DNA of 64,000 nucleotides from an uncultured Anaerolineaceae bacterium (lineage in GTDB: Bacteria > Chloroflexota > Anaerolineae > Anaerolineales > Anaerolineaceae): NCBI GenBank assembly GCA_937897615.1, contig CALCNO010000201.1:262564-326563 (forward strand). The letters run 5' to 3'. Below the pieces are notes generated by a model that saw only the letters and a list, made by a program, of their open reading frames with translations, did not search any database and was not told the DNA's origin. Position numbers and translations under genes: made by a program. This document shows, piece by piece, positions 48,842 to 57,706 of the stretch. Position 1 is the first letter of the stretch; the number at the start of each line of letters is the position of its first letter.

Positions 48842-50191
48842 ATGACAGATGCAATCATCGTGGTGGGCGCCGGACTGGCAGGCGCTGAAGCTGCCTGGCA
48901 AATCGCCAGGGCAGGAATACAGGTGGAGCTATACGAAATGCGCCCGGCTCAATCTACCGGGGCGCACGTTTCCGGTGACCTGGCTGAGTTGATCTGCTCC
49001 AACTCGCTCGGTTCGTCTCTCAGGAACAGGCCCTCCGGCCTGCTCAAAAATGAATTGAACAAGCTGGGGTCGTTGCTAATGCACTGTGCAGTGCAGGCAC
49101 TGCTGCCAGCCGGCAGCGCCATGGCCGTTGACCGTGAAGTATTCGCGAAAAGCGTCACTGCTGCACTCACCTCACATCCCAATATTCATTTGCACCGGCA
49201 AGAAGTCACCGAACTTCCATCCGGCCCGGCGGTAATCGCCAGTGGGCCGCTGACCTCAGCGGCACTTTCTCAATCTTTGCAACAATTTGCCGGCAGCGAT
49301 TCGTTGTACTTTTACGATGCCATCTCACCTACCGTGGAAGCTACCTCAATCAACATGGAGGTTGCATTCCGTGCATCCCGCTACCGGTTTGAAGAAGGCG
49401 AAGCAGGCGATTACATCAACTGCCCATTGGATGAAACCCAGTATCAACAGTTTATTCAGGAACTGCTGAACGCCCAGACCATTCCTTTACGAGAAATGGA
49501 AAAAGCTATCAAAGCAGGAGTAAAAACCTCTTTCTTTGAAGCCTGCTTACCGATCGAGGTGCTTGCCAGGCGCAACCCGCAGTCTCTGGCTTATGGCCCA
49601 ATGCGCCCGGTGGGCATCCACAACCCGCACAAAAGCGAAAAACCCCGTGCCGTGGTGCAGTTGCGGCAGGAGGACCTTGCCGGGGAGCAATTCAATCTGG
49701 TGGGCTTTCAAACCAACCTCACCTACGCAGAGCAAAAACGGGTCTTCAGGATGATTCCCGGGCTTGAGAACGCAGAATTCACTCGCCTGGGGCAGATGCA
49801 CCGTAATACTTATCTCAACTCGCCCCTGCTGCTCAACGCTACCCTGCAATCCAAAAACCGCGATTCGCTGTTCTTTGCCGGGCAGATCGTGGGAGTAGAA
49901 GGTTATGTTGGCAATATCGCTTCCGGGCTGCTGGCAGGCCTCAATGCCGCGCGTTTTATCAAAGGCCTGCCGCTGCTCTCTTTTCCACCTGAAACAATGA
50001 TCGGGGCACTGCATGAGCACATCACTATTGCGGACCCCAAGACCTTCCAACCGGTCAAGGCCAATTTCGGCCTGCTGCCTCCCCTCGAACACGTGCCGCG
50101 CAGCAAAGATGAACGCGGTTTCGTCTATGCCAAGCGCGCACTGCAGCGGCTGAGTGAATTCATGGAAGAGAACGAACTGGAGTCCAATTGA
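48842..50191 (+). CDS. trmFO: Methylenetetrahydrofolate-tRNA-(uracil-54-C5)-methyltransferase
   Basis: TrmFO uses methylenetetrahydrofolate and FAD to make m5U54 in the tRNA T-loop. The 449-residue protein has the FAD motif IVVGAGLAGAEAA, YEMRP, the ELICSNSLGS segment with the catalytic-region cysteine, MAVDR, and GQIVGVEGYVG near the end. There is no ribosome binding site in front of the ATG, consistent with a leaderless start. Its stop overlaps the TTG start of the next gene. Confidence 0.96.
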   Translation: MTDAIIVVGAGLAGAEAAWQIARAGIQVELYEMRPAQSTGAHVSGDLAELICSNSLGSSLRNRPSGLLKNELNKLGSLLMHCAVQALLPAGSAMAVDREVFAKSVTAALTSHPNIHLHRQEVTELPSGPAVIASGPLTSAALSQSLQQFAGSDSLYFYDAISPTVEATSINMEVAFRASRYRFEEGEAGDYINCPLDETQYQQFIQELLNAQTIPLREMEKAIKAGVKTSFFEACLPIEVLARRNPQSLAYGPMRPVGIHNPHKSEKPRAVVQLRQEDLAGEQFNLVGFQTNLTYAEQKRVFRMIPGLENAEFTRLGQMHRNTYLNSPLLLNATLQSKNRDSLFFAGQIVGVEGYVGNIASGLLAGLNAARFIKGLPLLSFPPETMIGALHEHITIADPKTFQPVKANFGLLPPLEHVPRSKDERGFVYAKRALQRLSEFMEENELESN

Positions 50192-51078
50192 AAAAGATAC
50201 TCATACCTCTGGGGCTTATCCTTGTAGCGGCGGCTGGCACCTATCTTCTCCTTGCCAGGTTTATGGCAAAGCCTGCGCAGCCAGTACCCTTTTCCGGTGA
50301 CTCAGCGTATCAATTTGTCCTGGAGCAACTCAAGTTTGGCCCCAGAACCCCGGGGTCTTTAGCGCATCAACTCACCCGCGAGTACATTGCAGAAAAGTTG
50401 CGAGAAAATGGGTGGTCGGTCGAGATACAAAAAGAGGTATTGGAAGGACACGAACTCTATAATATCCTCGCCCGCCGCGGAAATTCCGGCCCCGTCACTT
50501 TACTGGGTGCGCATTACGATTCGCGCATGCTCGCCTCCGAAGAAAGCTGCCTGGCACTGGCAGGCCAAGCTGTACCCGGCGCCAACGATGGCGCCTCTGG
50601 CGTGGCAGTGCTGCTGGAACTGGCCCGCACGCTGCCACAAACTGAATCCGGCCAGCTATGGCTGGTATTCTTTGACGGCGAAGACCAGGGACACATTGAT
50701 GACTGGGGCTGGATTCAGGGTTCACGCGCATTCGCCCAGAGCATGCCGCAGGTACCCTCGCGCGTGGTAATTCTGGATATGATTGGCGACGCTGACCTGC
50801 AAATCTACCGGGAGAAAGGTTCCGATTCTACCCTGACAGACCAGATCTGGCAGGCAGCAGCAGAATTAGGCTACTCTGACACCTTCGTGAATGAATCAAA
50901 GTACAGCATCCTTGATGACCACATTCCTTTCCTGGAGGCAGGTATCCCGGCTGTGGACATCATTGATTTCGATTACGAATGGTGGCACACCACCTCGGAT
51001 ACTGCGGATAAAGTCTCAAGTGAAAGCCTTGAAATTGTTGGTAAAACCATCACACACTGGCTGGAAACTAACCCCTAA
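50188..51078 (+). CDS. Membrane-anchored M28 peptidase / glutaminyl-cyclase-like protein
   Basis: A 296-residue protein with an N-terminal hydrophobic helix (about 3-24, signal anchor). The zinc-peptidase fold shows LGAHYDSR, GANDGASGVAVLLELA, FFDGEDQG and DHIPFLEAGIPAVDIIDFDYEWWHT, with metal ligands His, Asp, Glu/Asp, Asp and His. The last segment and the VSSESLEIVG that follows are especially like glutaminyl-peptide cyclotransferases, which make N-terminal pyroglutamate; an aminopeptidase is the alternative. It acts outside the cytoplasmic membrane. The TTG start is backed by GGAG and by the TTGA overlap with trmFO. Confidence 0.87.
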   Translation: MKKILIPLGLILVAAAGTYLLLARFMAKPAQPVPFSGDSAYQFVLEQLKFGPRTPGSLAHQLTREYIAEKLRENGWSVEIQKEVLEGHELYNILARRGNSGPVTLLGAHYDSRMLASEESCLALAGQAVPGANDGASGVAVLLELARTLPQTESGQLWLVFFDGEDQGHIDDWGWIQGSRAFAQSMPQVPSRVVILDMIGDADLQIYREKGSDSTLTDQIWQAAAELGYSDTFVNESKYSILDDHIPFLEAGIPAVDIIDFDYEWWHTTSDTADKVSSESLEIVGKTITHWLETNP

Positions 51079-51107
51079 TTAATCCAATTCTGGTTTAATG
51101 GCATAAT
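51079..51107 (+). promoter_or_regulatory. Possible promoter of dapL-hflX
   Basis: TTAATC (51079-51084), 17 bases, CATAAT (51102-51107). The -35 is weak. Confidence 0.4.
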
Positions 51108-51141
51108 ACTCTTATTCCACACCAAGGATAACCAACCAATA

Positions 51142-52332
51142 ATGAAACCCTCCGCTTACCTTCCGCCAGCAGACAGAATTTCATCCTTTGAACCCTATTT
51201 CTTCGCTGCGTTAGGAAAGAAGATCGGCGAATTGAAAGCACGCGGCATGGACGTGATCCGCATCGATATGGGCTCGCCCGACCTGCCGCCGGCGAAATTC
51301 ATCACAGATGTATTGATCAAGGAATCACAAAAGGAGGATAGCCATGGTTACTCGCCAATAGGCGGTACCCCCGGTTTCAAACAGGCAGTTGCAGAATACT
51401 ATATGAACCGTTTTGAGGTGACGCTTGACCCCAAAACAGAGATCGTCGGTCTCATTGGGTCAAAAGAAGGACTGTTCAACCTGAGCCAAGTCTTGCTCAA
51501 TCCGGGCGATGTTGCCCTGGTACCAGACCCCGGCTATCCAGTGTACAGCGCCAGCGGCATCATCGCCGGAGGAAAGATTGTGCATTTCCCGCTCACGCGC
51601 GAAAACAACTTCCTGCCCGACCTCAATGCCTTCTCTCAGGCCGACCTGCAAAAAGCCAAGATCATCTGGCTCAATTACCCCAATAATCCAACCGGGGCGG
51701 TAGCGCCCATGTCGTTCTTTGAAGAGGTCATCGCCTTTGCCAAAATGCATCATCTGCTGGTTGCGCACGACGCACCTTACGCAGACGTGAGTTTCGATGG
51801 GTACGTTGCCCCCAGCCTGATGATGGTTCCCGGTGCCAAAGAAGTGGCAGTTGAATTCAACTCGCTCTCCAAGACCTATAACATGGCAGGCTGGCGCCTG
51901 GGAATGGCCGTGGGCAATGCCGATGTGATTGATTACCTCTATACTTACAAGAGCCAGATGGACACCTCCAATTTCGCTCCCATTTTCTCAGCCGGCATTG
52001 CCGCCCTCACCGGCGACCAAACCTGGCTGGAGGAGCGCAACCTGGTGTACAAGAAACGCCGCGACCTTGTGGTTGCAGGCTTGAAAGAAGCCGGTTTCAC
52101 CCTGGAAGTACCCAGGGCAGCCATCTACGTATGGGCAGCCCTCCCCAGTGGAAATACCGACTCGATCAGATTTTGTTCCGACCTGCTGGAAGCCACCGGC
52201 GTGAGCACCACGCCCGGAGTGGTATACGGCCCGCATGGAGAGGGCTACCTGAGAGTCTCGCTGGGTACACCGGCAGACCGTATCGAAGAAGCCATGCAGC
52301 GTCTGGTGAAATGGTCAAAAAGTAACGCATGA
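51142..52332 (+). CDS. dapL: LL-diaminopimelate aminotransferase
   Basis: A class I/II pyridoxal-phosphate aminotransferase of 396 residues that most resembles DapL, which converts tetrahydrodipicolinate directly to LL-diaminopimelate for lysine and peptidoglycan synthesis. Visible are IDMGSPDLPP, SHGYSPIGGTPGFKQAVAEYY, WLNYPNNPTGAV, HDAPYADV and the Schiff-base K244 in SLSKTYNMAGWR, with the distal Arg in GYLRVSLG. Alternative members of this subgroup use alanine or methionine; substrate is therefore likely but not certain. hflX overlaps its end by 4 bases. Confidence 0.82.
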   Translation: MKPSAYLPPADRISSFEPYFFAALGKKIGELKARGMDVIRIDMGSPDLPPAKFITDVLIKESQKEDSHGYSPIGGTPGFKQAVAEYYMNRFEVTLDPKTEIVGLIGSKEGLFNLSQVLLNPGDVALVPDPGYPVYSASGIIAGGKIVHFPLTRENNFLPDLNAFSQADLQKAKIIWLNYPNNPTGAVAPMSFFEEVIAFAKMHHLLVAHDAPYADVSFDGYVAPSLMMVPGAKEVAVEFNSLSKTYNMAGWRLGMAVGNADVIDYLYTYKSQMDTSNFAPIFSAGIAALTGDQTWLEERNLVYKKRRDLVVAGLKEAGFTLEVPRAAIYVWAALPSGNTDSIRFCSDLLEATGVSTTPGVVYGPHGEGYLRVSLGTPADRIEEAMQRLVKWSKSNA

Positions 52333-53693
52333 AACCTACAAAAACTTATCCAACACAACCGCCAAGAGAGAAGGCTTTTCTTGTTGGCGTAGAACTGCAT
52401 TCGGAACCCGGGTTGATCCCCCTGGAGGACTCTCTGGGCGAACTAGCCCGGCTGGCAGACACCGCCGGACTGGACGTCGTTGGGGAGTCTACGCAAAAAC
52501 TAGACACTCCCCACCCGGCTACTTACATTGGCAGCGGCAAAGTGGAAGAAATCCGCATCCTGGTGGAAGAAACCCTGGCAGACATTATCATCTTCGATAA
52601 TGAACTTTCGCCGCGGCACCAGCGTGAGCTGGAAGAAAAATTTGGCACCAAAGTACGCGTGATCGACCGCACTGCCTTGATCCTGGATATCTTTGCCCAA
52701 CACGCCCACACCAGCGATGGTATTCTGCAGGTATCGCTGGCGCAGTATGAGTATCGCCTGCCGCGCCTCACCAGAGCGTGGACACACCTGGCACGCCAAG
52801 CAGGCGGTGGCGGCGGCAGGGCAGGCTCGGTGGGCGGGGTGGGCCTGCGCGGCCCCGGTGAAACACAGCTTGAAGTGGACCGCCGTGAGATCCATAAGCG
52901 CATCTCCAACCTGAAAAAAGAGTTGGAAAAAGTGCGCGCTCATCGCCAGCGCTACCGCGCGCAGCGCAAGAACACCCGTATTCCACTTATCTCATTGGTG
53001 GGCTATACCAACGCCGGCAAATCCACCCTGCTCAACCGGCTTACCAAATCAAATGTTTACGTGGCCGATCAGCTCTTTGCCACGCTTGACCCCACCACCC
53101 GGCGCATCTCCCTGCCCGGTGGACACGAATCGCTGCTGACCGATACGGTGGGCTTCATCCAAAAACTGCCTACGCAACTGGTGGCAGCATTCCAAGCTAC
53201 GCTTGAAGAAATCTCTGAGGCTGACCTGCTCCTTCATGTAGTGGATATCACTCATCCTAACGCACTGGAGCAAACGCGGGCTGTGGAACAAACTCTGGCG
53301 GAGATCAATGCAGAGCACATCCCTACTGTGATCGTTCTCAACAAGGTCGATCAACTGCGCAACCCGGATGAGTTGAAGGAGATCGTCAGCCATTTTTCGA
53401 AAGCCGTGGCCATCTCCGCACTGAACGGCACAGGGTTCTCCGGACTACTGAAAATGATCGAGAGTGAACTCTTTGAGAATTTTGAAGAAGTCTCGGTTCA
53501 AATCCCCTACACCGAAGGCCAGCTCATCTCGCTGTTCCACGAGCAAGGCCATACGCGCAGGGTGGAACACTTCCGCAAGGGGGTGTTCATCCAAGGGCAA
53601 TTACCGGGGCGCCTGCTGGCGCGTTTTACGCCCTTTTTCCGGTCTGAGCCGGAAGCAGATACAGAGATCAATCCGGAGGAATTAATGAGTTAA
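52329..53693 (+). CDS. hflX: GTPase HflX
   Basis: A ribosome-associated GTPase that can split stalled or hibernating 70S ribosomes. The 454 residues have the HflX N-domain with the GSGKVEEI segment, the glycine-rich linker AGGGGGRAGSVGGVGLRGPGE, a coiled coil, then the G domain with G1 GYTNAGKST, G3 DTVGFI and G4 NKVD, and a C-terminal domain. It starts ATGA-overlapped with dapL and ends before a strong terminator. Confidence 0.95.
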   Translation: MKPTKTYPTQPPREKAFLVGVELHSEPGLIPLEDSLGELARLADTAGLDVVGESTQKLDTPHPATYIGSGKVEEIRILVEETLADIIIFDNELSPRHQRELEEKFGTKVRVIDRTALILDIFAQHAHTSDGILQVSLAQYEYRLPRLTRAWTHLARQAGGGGGRAGSVGGVGLRGPGETQLEVDRREIHKRISNLKKELEKVRAHRQRYRAQRKNTRIPLISLVGYTNAGKSTLLNRLTKSNVYVADQLFATLDPTTRRISLPGGHESLLTDTVGFIQKLPTQLVAAFQATLEEISEADLLLHVVDITHPNALEQTRAVEQTLAEINAEHIPTVIVLNKVDQLRNPDELKEIVSHFSKAVAISALNGTGFSGLLKMIESELFENFEEVSVQIPYTEGQLISLFHEQGHTRRVEHFRKGVFIQGQLPGRLLARFTPFFRSEPEADTEINPEELMS

Positions 53694-53696
53694 AAC

Positions 53697-53724
53697 AAAA
53701 ACGGGCTTCGGCCCGTTTTTTGTT
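53697..53724. terminator. Bidirectional terminator with TTCG tetraloop
   Basis: AAAAACGGGC-TTCG-GCCCGTTTTTT: a 10-bp stem between convergent hflX and rpmF. Confidence 0.93.
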
Positions 53725-53737
53725 CTTGTTCCAGAGA

Positions 53738-53935
53738 TTATTTCTTCTTGGTTTCTTTGCCCAGGTCCAGCACTTCCTTGCCCTGGTAATGCCCGCAATT
53801 GGGGCACACAGTATGAGGAAGGCGCATCTCGCCACAATTGCTGCACTGAACGAGATTGACAGCCTGTAGCGCATCCTGCGCACGGCGGCGATCACGGCGG
53901 CCCTTGGATAGTTTTCGTTTTGGAAGAGGTACCAT
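53738..53935 (-). CDS. rpmF: Ribosomal protein bL32
   Basis: A 65-residue 50S subunit protein. The basic N-terminus MVPLPKRKLSKGRRDRRRAQ is followed by the zinc-binding form with C31, C34, C44 and C47. Usual length. Transcribed leftward from a strong promoter at 53989-54017, with a ~50-base leader that can fold into an ACCCG/CGGGT hairpin. Confidence 0.95.
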   Translation of the reverse strand: MVPLPKRKLSKGRRDRRRAQDALQAVNLVQCSNCGEMRLPHTVCPNCGHYQGKEVLDLGKETKKK

Positions 53936-53988
53936 TTTAAACTCCTGTCAAAAATTCACCACCCGTCAATCTTATGACAGGCGGGTTG

Positions 53989-54017
53989 AGTATACTCTCA
54001 CGAGTGCATCTCGTCAA
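53989..54017 (-). promoter_or_regulatory. Promoter of rpmF
   Basis: Minus strand: TTGACG (54017-54012), 17-base spacer, TATACT (53994-53989). Confidence 0.8.
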
Positions 54018-54103
54018 GCAATTGGCATCGAGAAATTGTCCGGCAACCCTTCGGCTCAAACCAATGGGAAATCAGGTAACGATAAATGAAGTAAAATTAA
54101 GCC

Positions 54104-54829
54104 ATGGAAATACATGCAGCTGTTGCCAAAATCAACAAGTATGCTACCTCCGAAAGCGGTGATACACTGGAGATCGTGGAGCGCCCCAACGGTGGCATTT
54201 CCATCGTCCTGGCCGATGGGCAAACCTCCGGCAGAGGCGCCAAAGCCATTTCAACAATGGTGGTGCGCAAGGTGATCAGCCTGCTGGCCGAGGGCGTGCG
54301 CGATGGCGCGGCAGCGCGCGCGGCGTCAGATTATCTCTACACCGAACGCAACGGCAAGGTCACAGCCACACTCAATATTCTTTCTGCCGACCTGCAAACG
54401 AGCACCATTGTCATTACACGTAACAATCCCTCCCCGGTCTTTTTGGCCCGCGATGACCACGTGGAATGTATCGGCGCCGATAGTGTTTCAATCGGTACAT
54501 CGCGCAACATCCGCCCGTCCATCACCGAATTTGCACTCGAGAGTGGCATCACTATCGTGATGTACACCGACGGCATCCGTGACGCCGGTGACAGAACTGG
54601 CCAATCGCTGGATATCTGCACTCTGATCAAAGCCATGCTGGAAGACCAGGATCCATCTGCCCAGGAACTGGCCGATAGTATCCTCAGCCAGGCCATCCGC
54701 ATGGACAACAACCGCCCCGGTGACGACATGAGCGTGGTGGTGCTGCGTACCAAACCGACCGAATCTGACCTGATCCGCCGGATGACCTTTTTGTTGCCGG
54801 TTCCTCCGGTGTTCCTATCCCCACAGTGA
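54104..54829 (+). CDS. SpoIIE/PP2C-like serine phosphatase
   Basis: A 241-residue stand-alone PPM phosphatase. Metal-binding aspartates are seen in VLADGQTSGRGAKA, YTDGIRDAG and RPGDDMSVVVLR. Such enzymes dephosphorylate anti-sigma-factor antagonists or similar regulators. No sensor domain and no partner kinase or antagonist gene is adjacent. The next gene, a small P-loop protein, starts 11 bases later. There is no clear ribosome binding site; GTAAAATTAAGCC precedes the ATG. Confidence 0.82.
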   Translation: MEIHAAVAKINKYATSESGDTLEIVERPNGGISIVLADGQTSGRGAKAISTMVVRKVISLLAEGVRDGAAARAASDYLYTERNGKVTATLNILSADLQTSTIVITRNNPSPVFLARDDHVECIGADSVSIGTSRNIRPSITEFALESGITIVMYTDGIRDAGDRTGQSLDICTLIKAMLEDQDPSAQELADSILSQAIRMDNNRPGDDMSVVVLRTKPTESDLIRRMTFLLPVPPVFLSPQ

Positions 54830-54840
54830 TCTACTGACCT

Positions 54841-55218
54841 ATGGAGCCTCCCAAGCGTGAAAAACCTCTGATCGGAATTGTGGGGGTGTGCGCCTCAGGA
54901 AAAACCACGCTTGTCAAACGATTGGAAAAACTTGGCTACTCCTGCCGGCATATCGCCCAGGAGCACTCCTACGTCCAGACGATGTGGAAGCGATTGACCA
55001 ACCCGGATATTCTTGTTTACCTTGCAGCTTCTTACCCGGTGACCATTGCACGCCGAAACCTCAACTGGACTTTGCAGGAATATATCCAACAAGTCGAACG
55101 CCTGGCAAATGCCAGAGCCAACGCCGATCTCATCATCGAAACCGACAACCTGACCCCGGATGAGATTTGCAGCCTGGTGCAGCAAAAAATCACCGACCTT
55201 ACAGGCGTGCCTAAATGA
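54841..55218 (+). CDS. Small P-loop NTPase of unknown function
   Basis: A 125-residue protein with Walker A GVCASGKT near residues 15-22 and the general shape of a small nucleotide kinase. DILVYLAASYPVTIARRN would be the adenine-side or base-recognition part, and LIIETDNLTPDEIC ends the fold. It is shorter than nucleoside or shikimate kinases. It is probably co-transcribed with the phosphatase. Substrate unknown. Confidence 0.7.
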   Translation: MEPPKREKPLIGIVGVCASGKTTLVKRLEKLGYSCRHIAQEHSYVQTMWKRLTNPDILVYLAASYPVTIARRNLNWTLQEYIQQVERLANARANADLIIETDNLTPDEICSLVQQKITDLTGVPK

Positions 55219-55247
55219 TATTCAATCAGAAATGATTGGAGTATAAT
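55219..55247 (+). promoter_or_regulatory. Possible promoter of secDF
   Basis: A perfect TATAAT at 55242-55247 is preceded at 17 bases by TATTCA (weak -35). The leader to the secD ATG would be about 50 bases. Confidence 0.5.
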
Positions 55248-55304
55248 TTCAGCGTTCCCGCCAGCGGATGCTGGATTTTGTTTGTATTGGAGGTTGTCTA
55301 CAAT

Positions 55305-56720
55305 ATGGATCGTCGTTATGTAAGGCTCATTTTGATCTTGGTTCTTGTTGCACTTGTCGTATGGGTTGATCTCCCGCGCCCCGAAGGGAGCACGGGCTTG
55401 ACAATCGGCAATTTCCATCGCACCCTCAATCCAGTCCTTGGCCTTGATTTGCGCGGCGGCATGCAGGTACTGCTGGCCCCCAAGGACGGCGTAGCAACCA
55501 CTAAACAGGCGCTGGAAGATACCTCGAATATTCTGGAAAGCCGCGCCAATGGCCTGGGTGTCAGTGAAGTTCTCTTCCAAGTGGCAGGCGACCAGTACAT
55601 TCTGGGCGAGTTCCCCGGCCTGACCAACACGGAAGACGTCATTGCTGCCGTCAAGCAGACTGGTTTGCTCGAATTCATTGACGCCGGCACCACTTATCTT
55701 CCTCCTGAAACAGTTGTGCAAACCGATTACCTTGGTGGCACGGATGCAAACGCAGCCGCTACCGCCACCCCGGAAACTACTCCCACCGCTGAAGCCACAG
55801 CTACAACCGCTGCAGAAACCCCCGCTACCGTTTACCATACCGTTATGGTTGGCGCTGACCTTAAATCTGTGACTGTAGGTACTGCCGGCACTGGTGCAGG
55901 TTTTGCGGTTGATTTTGTACTCACCGATAATGGTGCACAAATCTTCAAGGACTATACCTCGGCCAATGTTGGCAAGTATCTTGCCATCGTGCTGGACAAG
56001 AAAGTCATTTCCTGCCCGGTGATCAACAATGCCATCACCTCAGGCAATGGACAGATCAGTGGCTCGTTCACCTCCGAGGAAGCCAATAAACTGGCAGTCA
56101 CGCTGCGCTACGGTAGCCTCAAGGTCCCCGTGGAAATTGTTGAGAGCCGCATTGTGGGTCCCTCACTGGGTGCTGACTCCCTCAACAAGAGCCTCATCGC
56201 CGGCCTCATCGGCTTCATCATTGTTGCGCTGTTCATGATCATCTACTATCGCCTTCCCGGTGGCGTGGCGGTTCTGGCCATTGCCATTTACGGCGCCATC
56301 ACCTTTGCGCTGTTCAAGCTCATCCCGGTGACCCTTACCCTTTCCGGTATTGCCGGCTTCCTGCTTTCTACCGGCAGCGCCCTGGACGCCAACATTCTCA
56401 TCTTTGAGCGCCTCAAAGAAGAACTCCGCAGCGGGCGATCGCTCAAACAGGCAATCGACCTGGGTTGGCGGCGTGCCTGGCCTTCCATCCGCGACTCCAA
56501 TATCGCGACCATCATTACCAGCGTCATCCTCTTCTGGTTTGGCTCCGCATCCGGTGCCAGCATCGTTAAGGGTTTTGCCCTCACGCTCGCCATCGGTGTG
56601 TTCGTTTCACTGTTTACTTCAATCTTCGTTACCCGTACATTCCTTAGTATTGTGATCGATGCAGTAAAGCCTTCACAGATTGGCAAACTGTTCGGTGCAA
56701 GGAGTTCTCAAAATGCTTAA
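55305..56720 (+). CDS. secD: Protein translocase subunit SecD
   Basis: SecD and SecF use the proton gradient to pull secreted proteins across the membrane. The 471-residue protein has TM1 at about 7-23, the periplasmic P1 region with GLDLRGGMQVLL, and five C-terminal TM segments with GPSLGADSLNKS and LDANILIFERLKEE. A low-complexity Thr/Ala/Pro/Glu insertion (about residues 147-174) interrupts P1, which is unusual. GGAGGT ten bases before the ATG at 55305 sets the start. The 3' end overlaps secF by 8 bases. Confidence 0.95.
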   Translation: MDRRYVRLILILVLVALVVWVDLPRPEGSTGLTIGNFHRTLNPVLGLDLRGGMQVLLAPKDGVATTKQALEDTSNILESRANGLGVSEVLFQVAGDQYILGEFPGLTNTEDVIAAVKQTGLLEFIDAGTTYLPPETVVQTDYLGGTDANAAATATPETTPTAEATATTAAETPATVYHTVMVGADLKSVTVGTAGTGAGFAVDFVLTDNGAQIFKDYTSANVGKYLAIVLDKKVISCPVINNAITSGNGQISGSFTSEEANKLAVTLRYGSLKVPVEIVESRIVGPSLGADSLNKSLIAGLIGFIIVALFMIIYYRLPGGVAVLAIAIYGAITFALFKLIPVTLTLSGIAGFLLSTGSALDANILIFERLKEELRSGRSLKQAIDLGWRRAWPSIRDSNIATIITSVILFWFGSASGASIVKGFALTLAIGVFVSLFTSIFVTRTFLSIVIDAVKPSQIGKLFGARSSQNA

Positions 56721-57633
56721 CATCCTTGGAAAAAGGTACCTTTTCTTTGCTTTTTCGTTTATCGTGATTGTCACGGGGTTGGTGTTGCTGTTTACCCACG
56801 GCGATCCCCGCTCCATTGATTTCAAGGGCGGCACCATCCTTGAGCTGCAGTTCAAATCCGGTGTGCTGCCTTCCACTGAACAGGTGATGAATATCTACAA
56901 TGCCACCGGCATCAAGGATGCTCAGATCCAGACCAGCGGCAACGACCTGCTAATCCTGCGCTCTTCCACGCTGGATGATACCCAAAGGACAACCGTCATT
57001 TCGGAACTCACCAAACTATCCGACCAGGAAGTGACCGTTCTCAAAGCCGATACTGTTGGGGCGTCCATTGGGCAGGGTGTTACCACCCGCGCTTTGTGGG
57101 CAGTGGTCGTAGCTGCCATTGCAGTCGTGATCTACATCACCTTTGCCTTCCGCGGCGTGCAGCACTCCTTCCGCTACGGCATCTGCGCCATCATCGCTAT
57201 GGTGCACGATGTGCTCATTGTGCTTGCCCTCACCGGTTTCGGCACCACGCTGTGGGGGTGGCAAGTGGATTCGCTCTACCTTACCGCTTTGCTCACTGTC
57301 ATCGGCTTCTCCGTGCAAGACAAGATCGTGGTGTTTGACCGCATCCGCGAAAATTCCGGCATCTACCGCAAGTTGGATTTCGAAACCCTTGCCAATCATT
57401 CGATTGTGCAGACCTTGCAGCGCTCAATCAACACCCAGTTGATGACCGTGGAATTCCTGCTGCTCTCACTGGCCCTGTTCGGCGGCGTTACCCTGCGTGA
57501 ATTCGCCGTAATCCTGCTGGTGGGCCTGCTCAGCGGTACTTACTCTTCAATCTTCATCGCCGCGCCGATCCTGGTGGTTTGGGAAAAGAAAGAATGGCGC
57601 ACCTGGTTCAAAAAGACTCCTCAGGCTGCATAA
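56713..57633 (+). CDS. secF: Protein translocase subunit SecF
   Basis: A 306-residue partner of SecD. TM1 (about 8-28) is followed by SIDFKGGTILELQF, the small periplasmic domain and five TM helices. The conserved cytoplasmic stretch is seen as VQDKIVVFDRIREN (INDTVVVFDRIREN in many). AAGGAG in the secD end supports the ATG at 56713. Confidence 0.95.
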   Translation: MLNILGKRYLFFAFSFIVIVTGLVLLFTHGDPRSIDFKGGTILELQFKSGVLPSTEQVMNIYNATGIKDAQIQTSGNDLLILRSSTLDDTQRTTVISELTKLSDQEVTVLKADTVGASIGQGVTTRALWAVVVAAIAVVIYITFAFRGVQHSFRYGICAIIAMVHDVLIVLALTGFGTTLWGWQVDSLYLTALLTVIGFSVQDKIVVFDRIRENSGIYRKLDFETLANHSIVQTLQRSINTQLMTVEFLLLSLALFGGVTLREFAVILLVGLLSGTYSSIFIAAPILVVWEKKEWRTWFKKTPQAA

Positions 57634-57636
57634 GTC

Positions 57637-57673
57637 AAAAAGGGTTCTGGATGTTTTTCAGAACCCTTTTTTA
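57637..57673 (+). terminator. Intrinsic terminator after secF
   Basis: AAAAAGGGTTCTG pairs with CAGAACCCTTTTTT around GATGTTTTT. Confidence 0.92.
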
Positions 57674-57706
57674 TTCTCTCAAAACCAAAATTTGAAAGGA
57701 TAAGAG

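Noticed and set aside
52789..52808. TGGCACG in hflX as another sigma-54 site
   Set aside because: No TTGC at the required distance and it lies in coding sequence.
55032..55940. 302-codon open frame opposite secD
   Set aside because: Covers the P-loop gene, the secD promoter and the secD start on the other strand; Cys/Gly-rich artefact of the Thr/Ala repeat.
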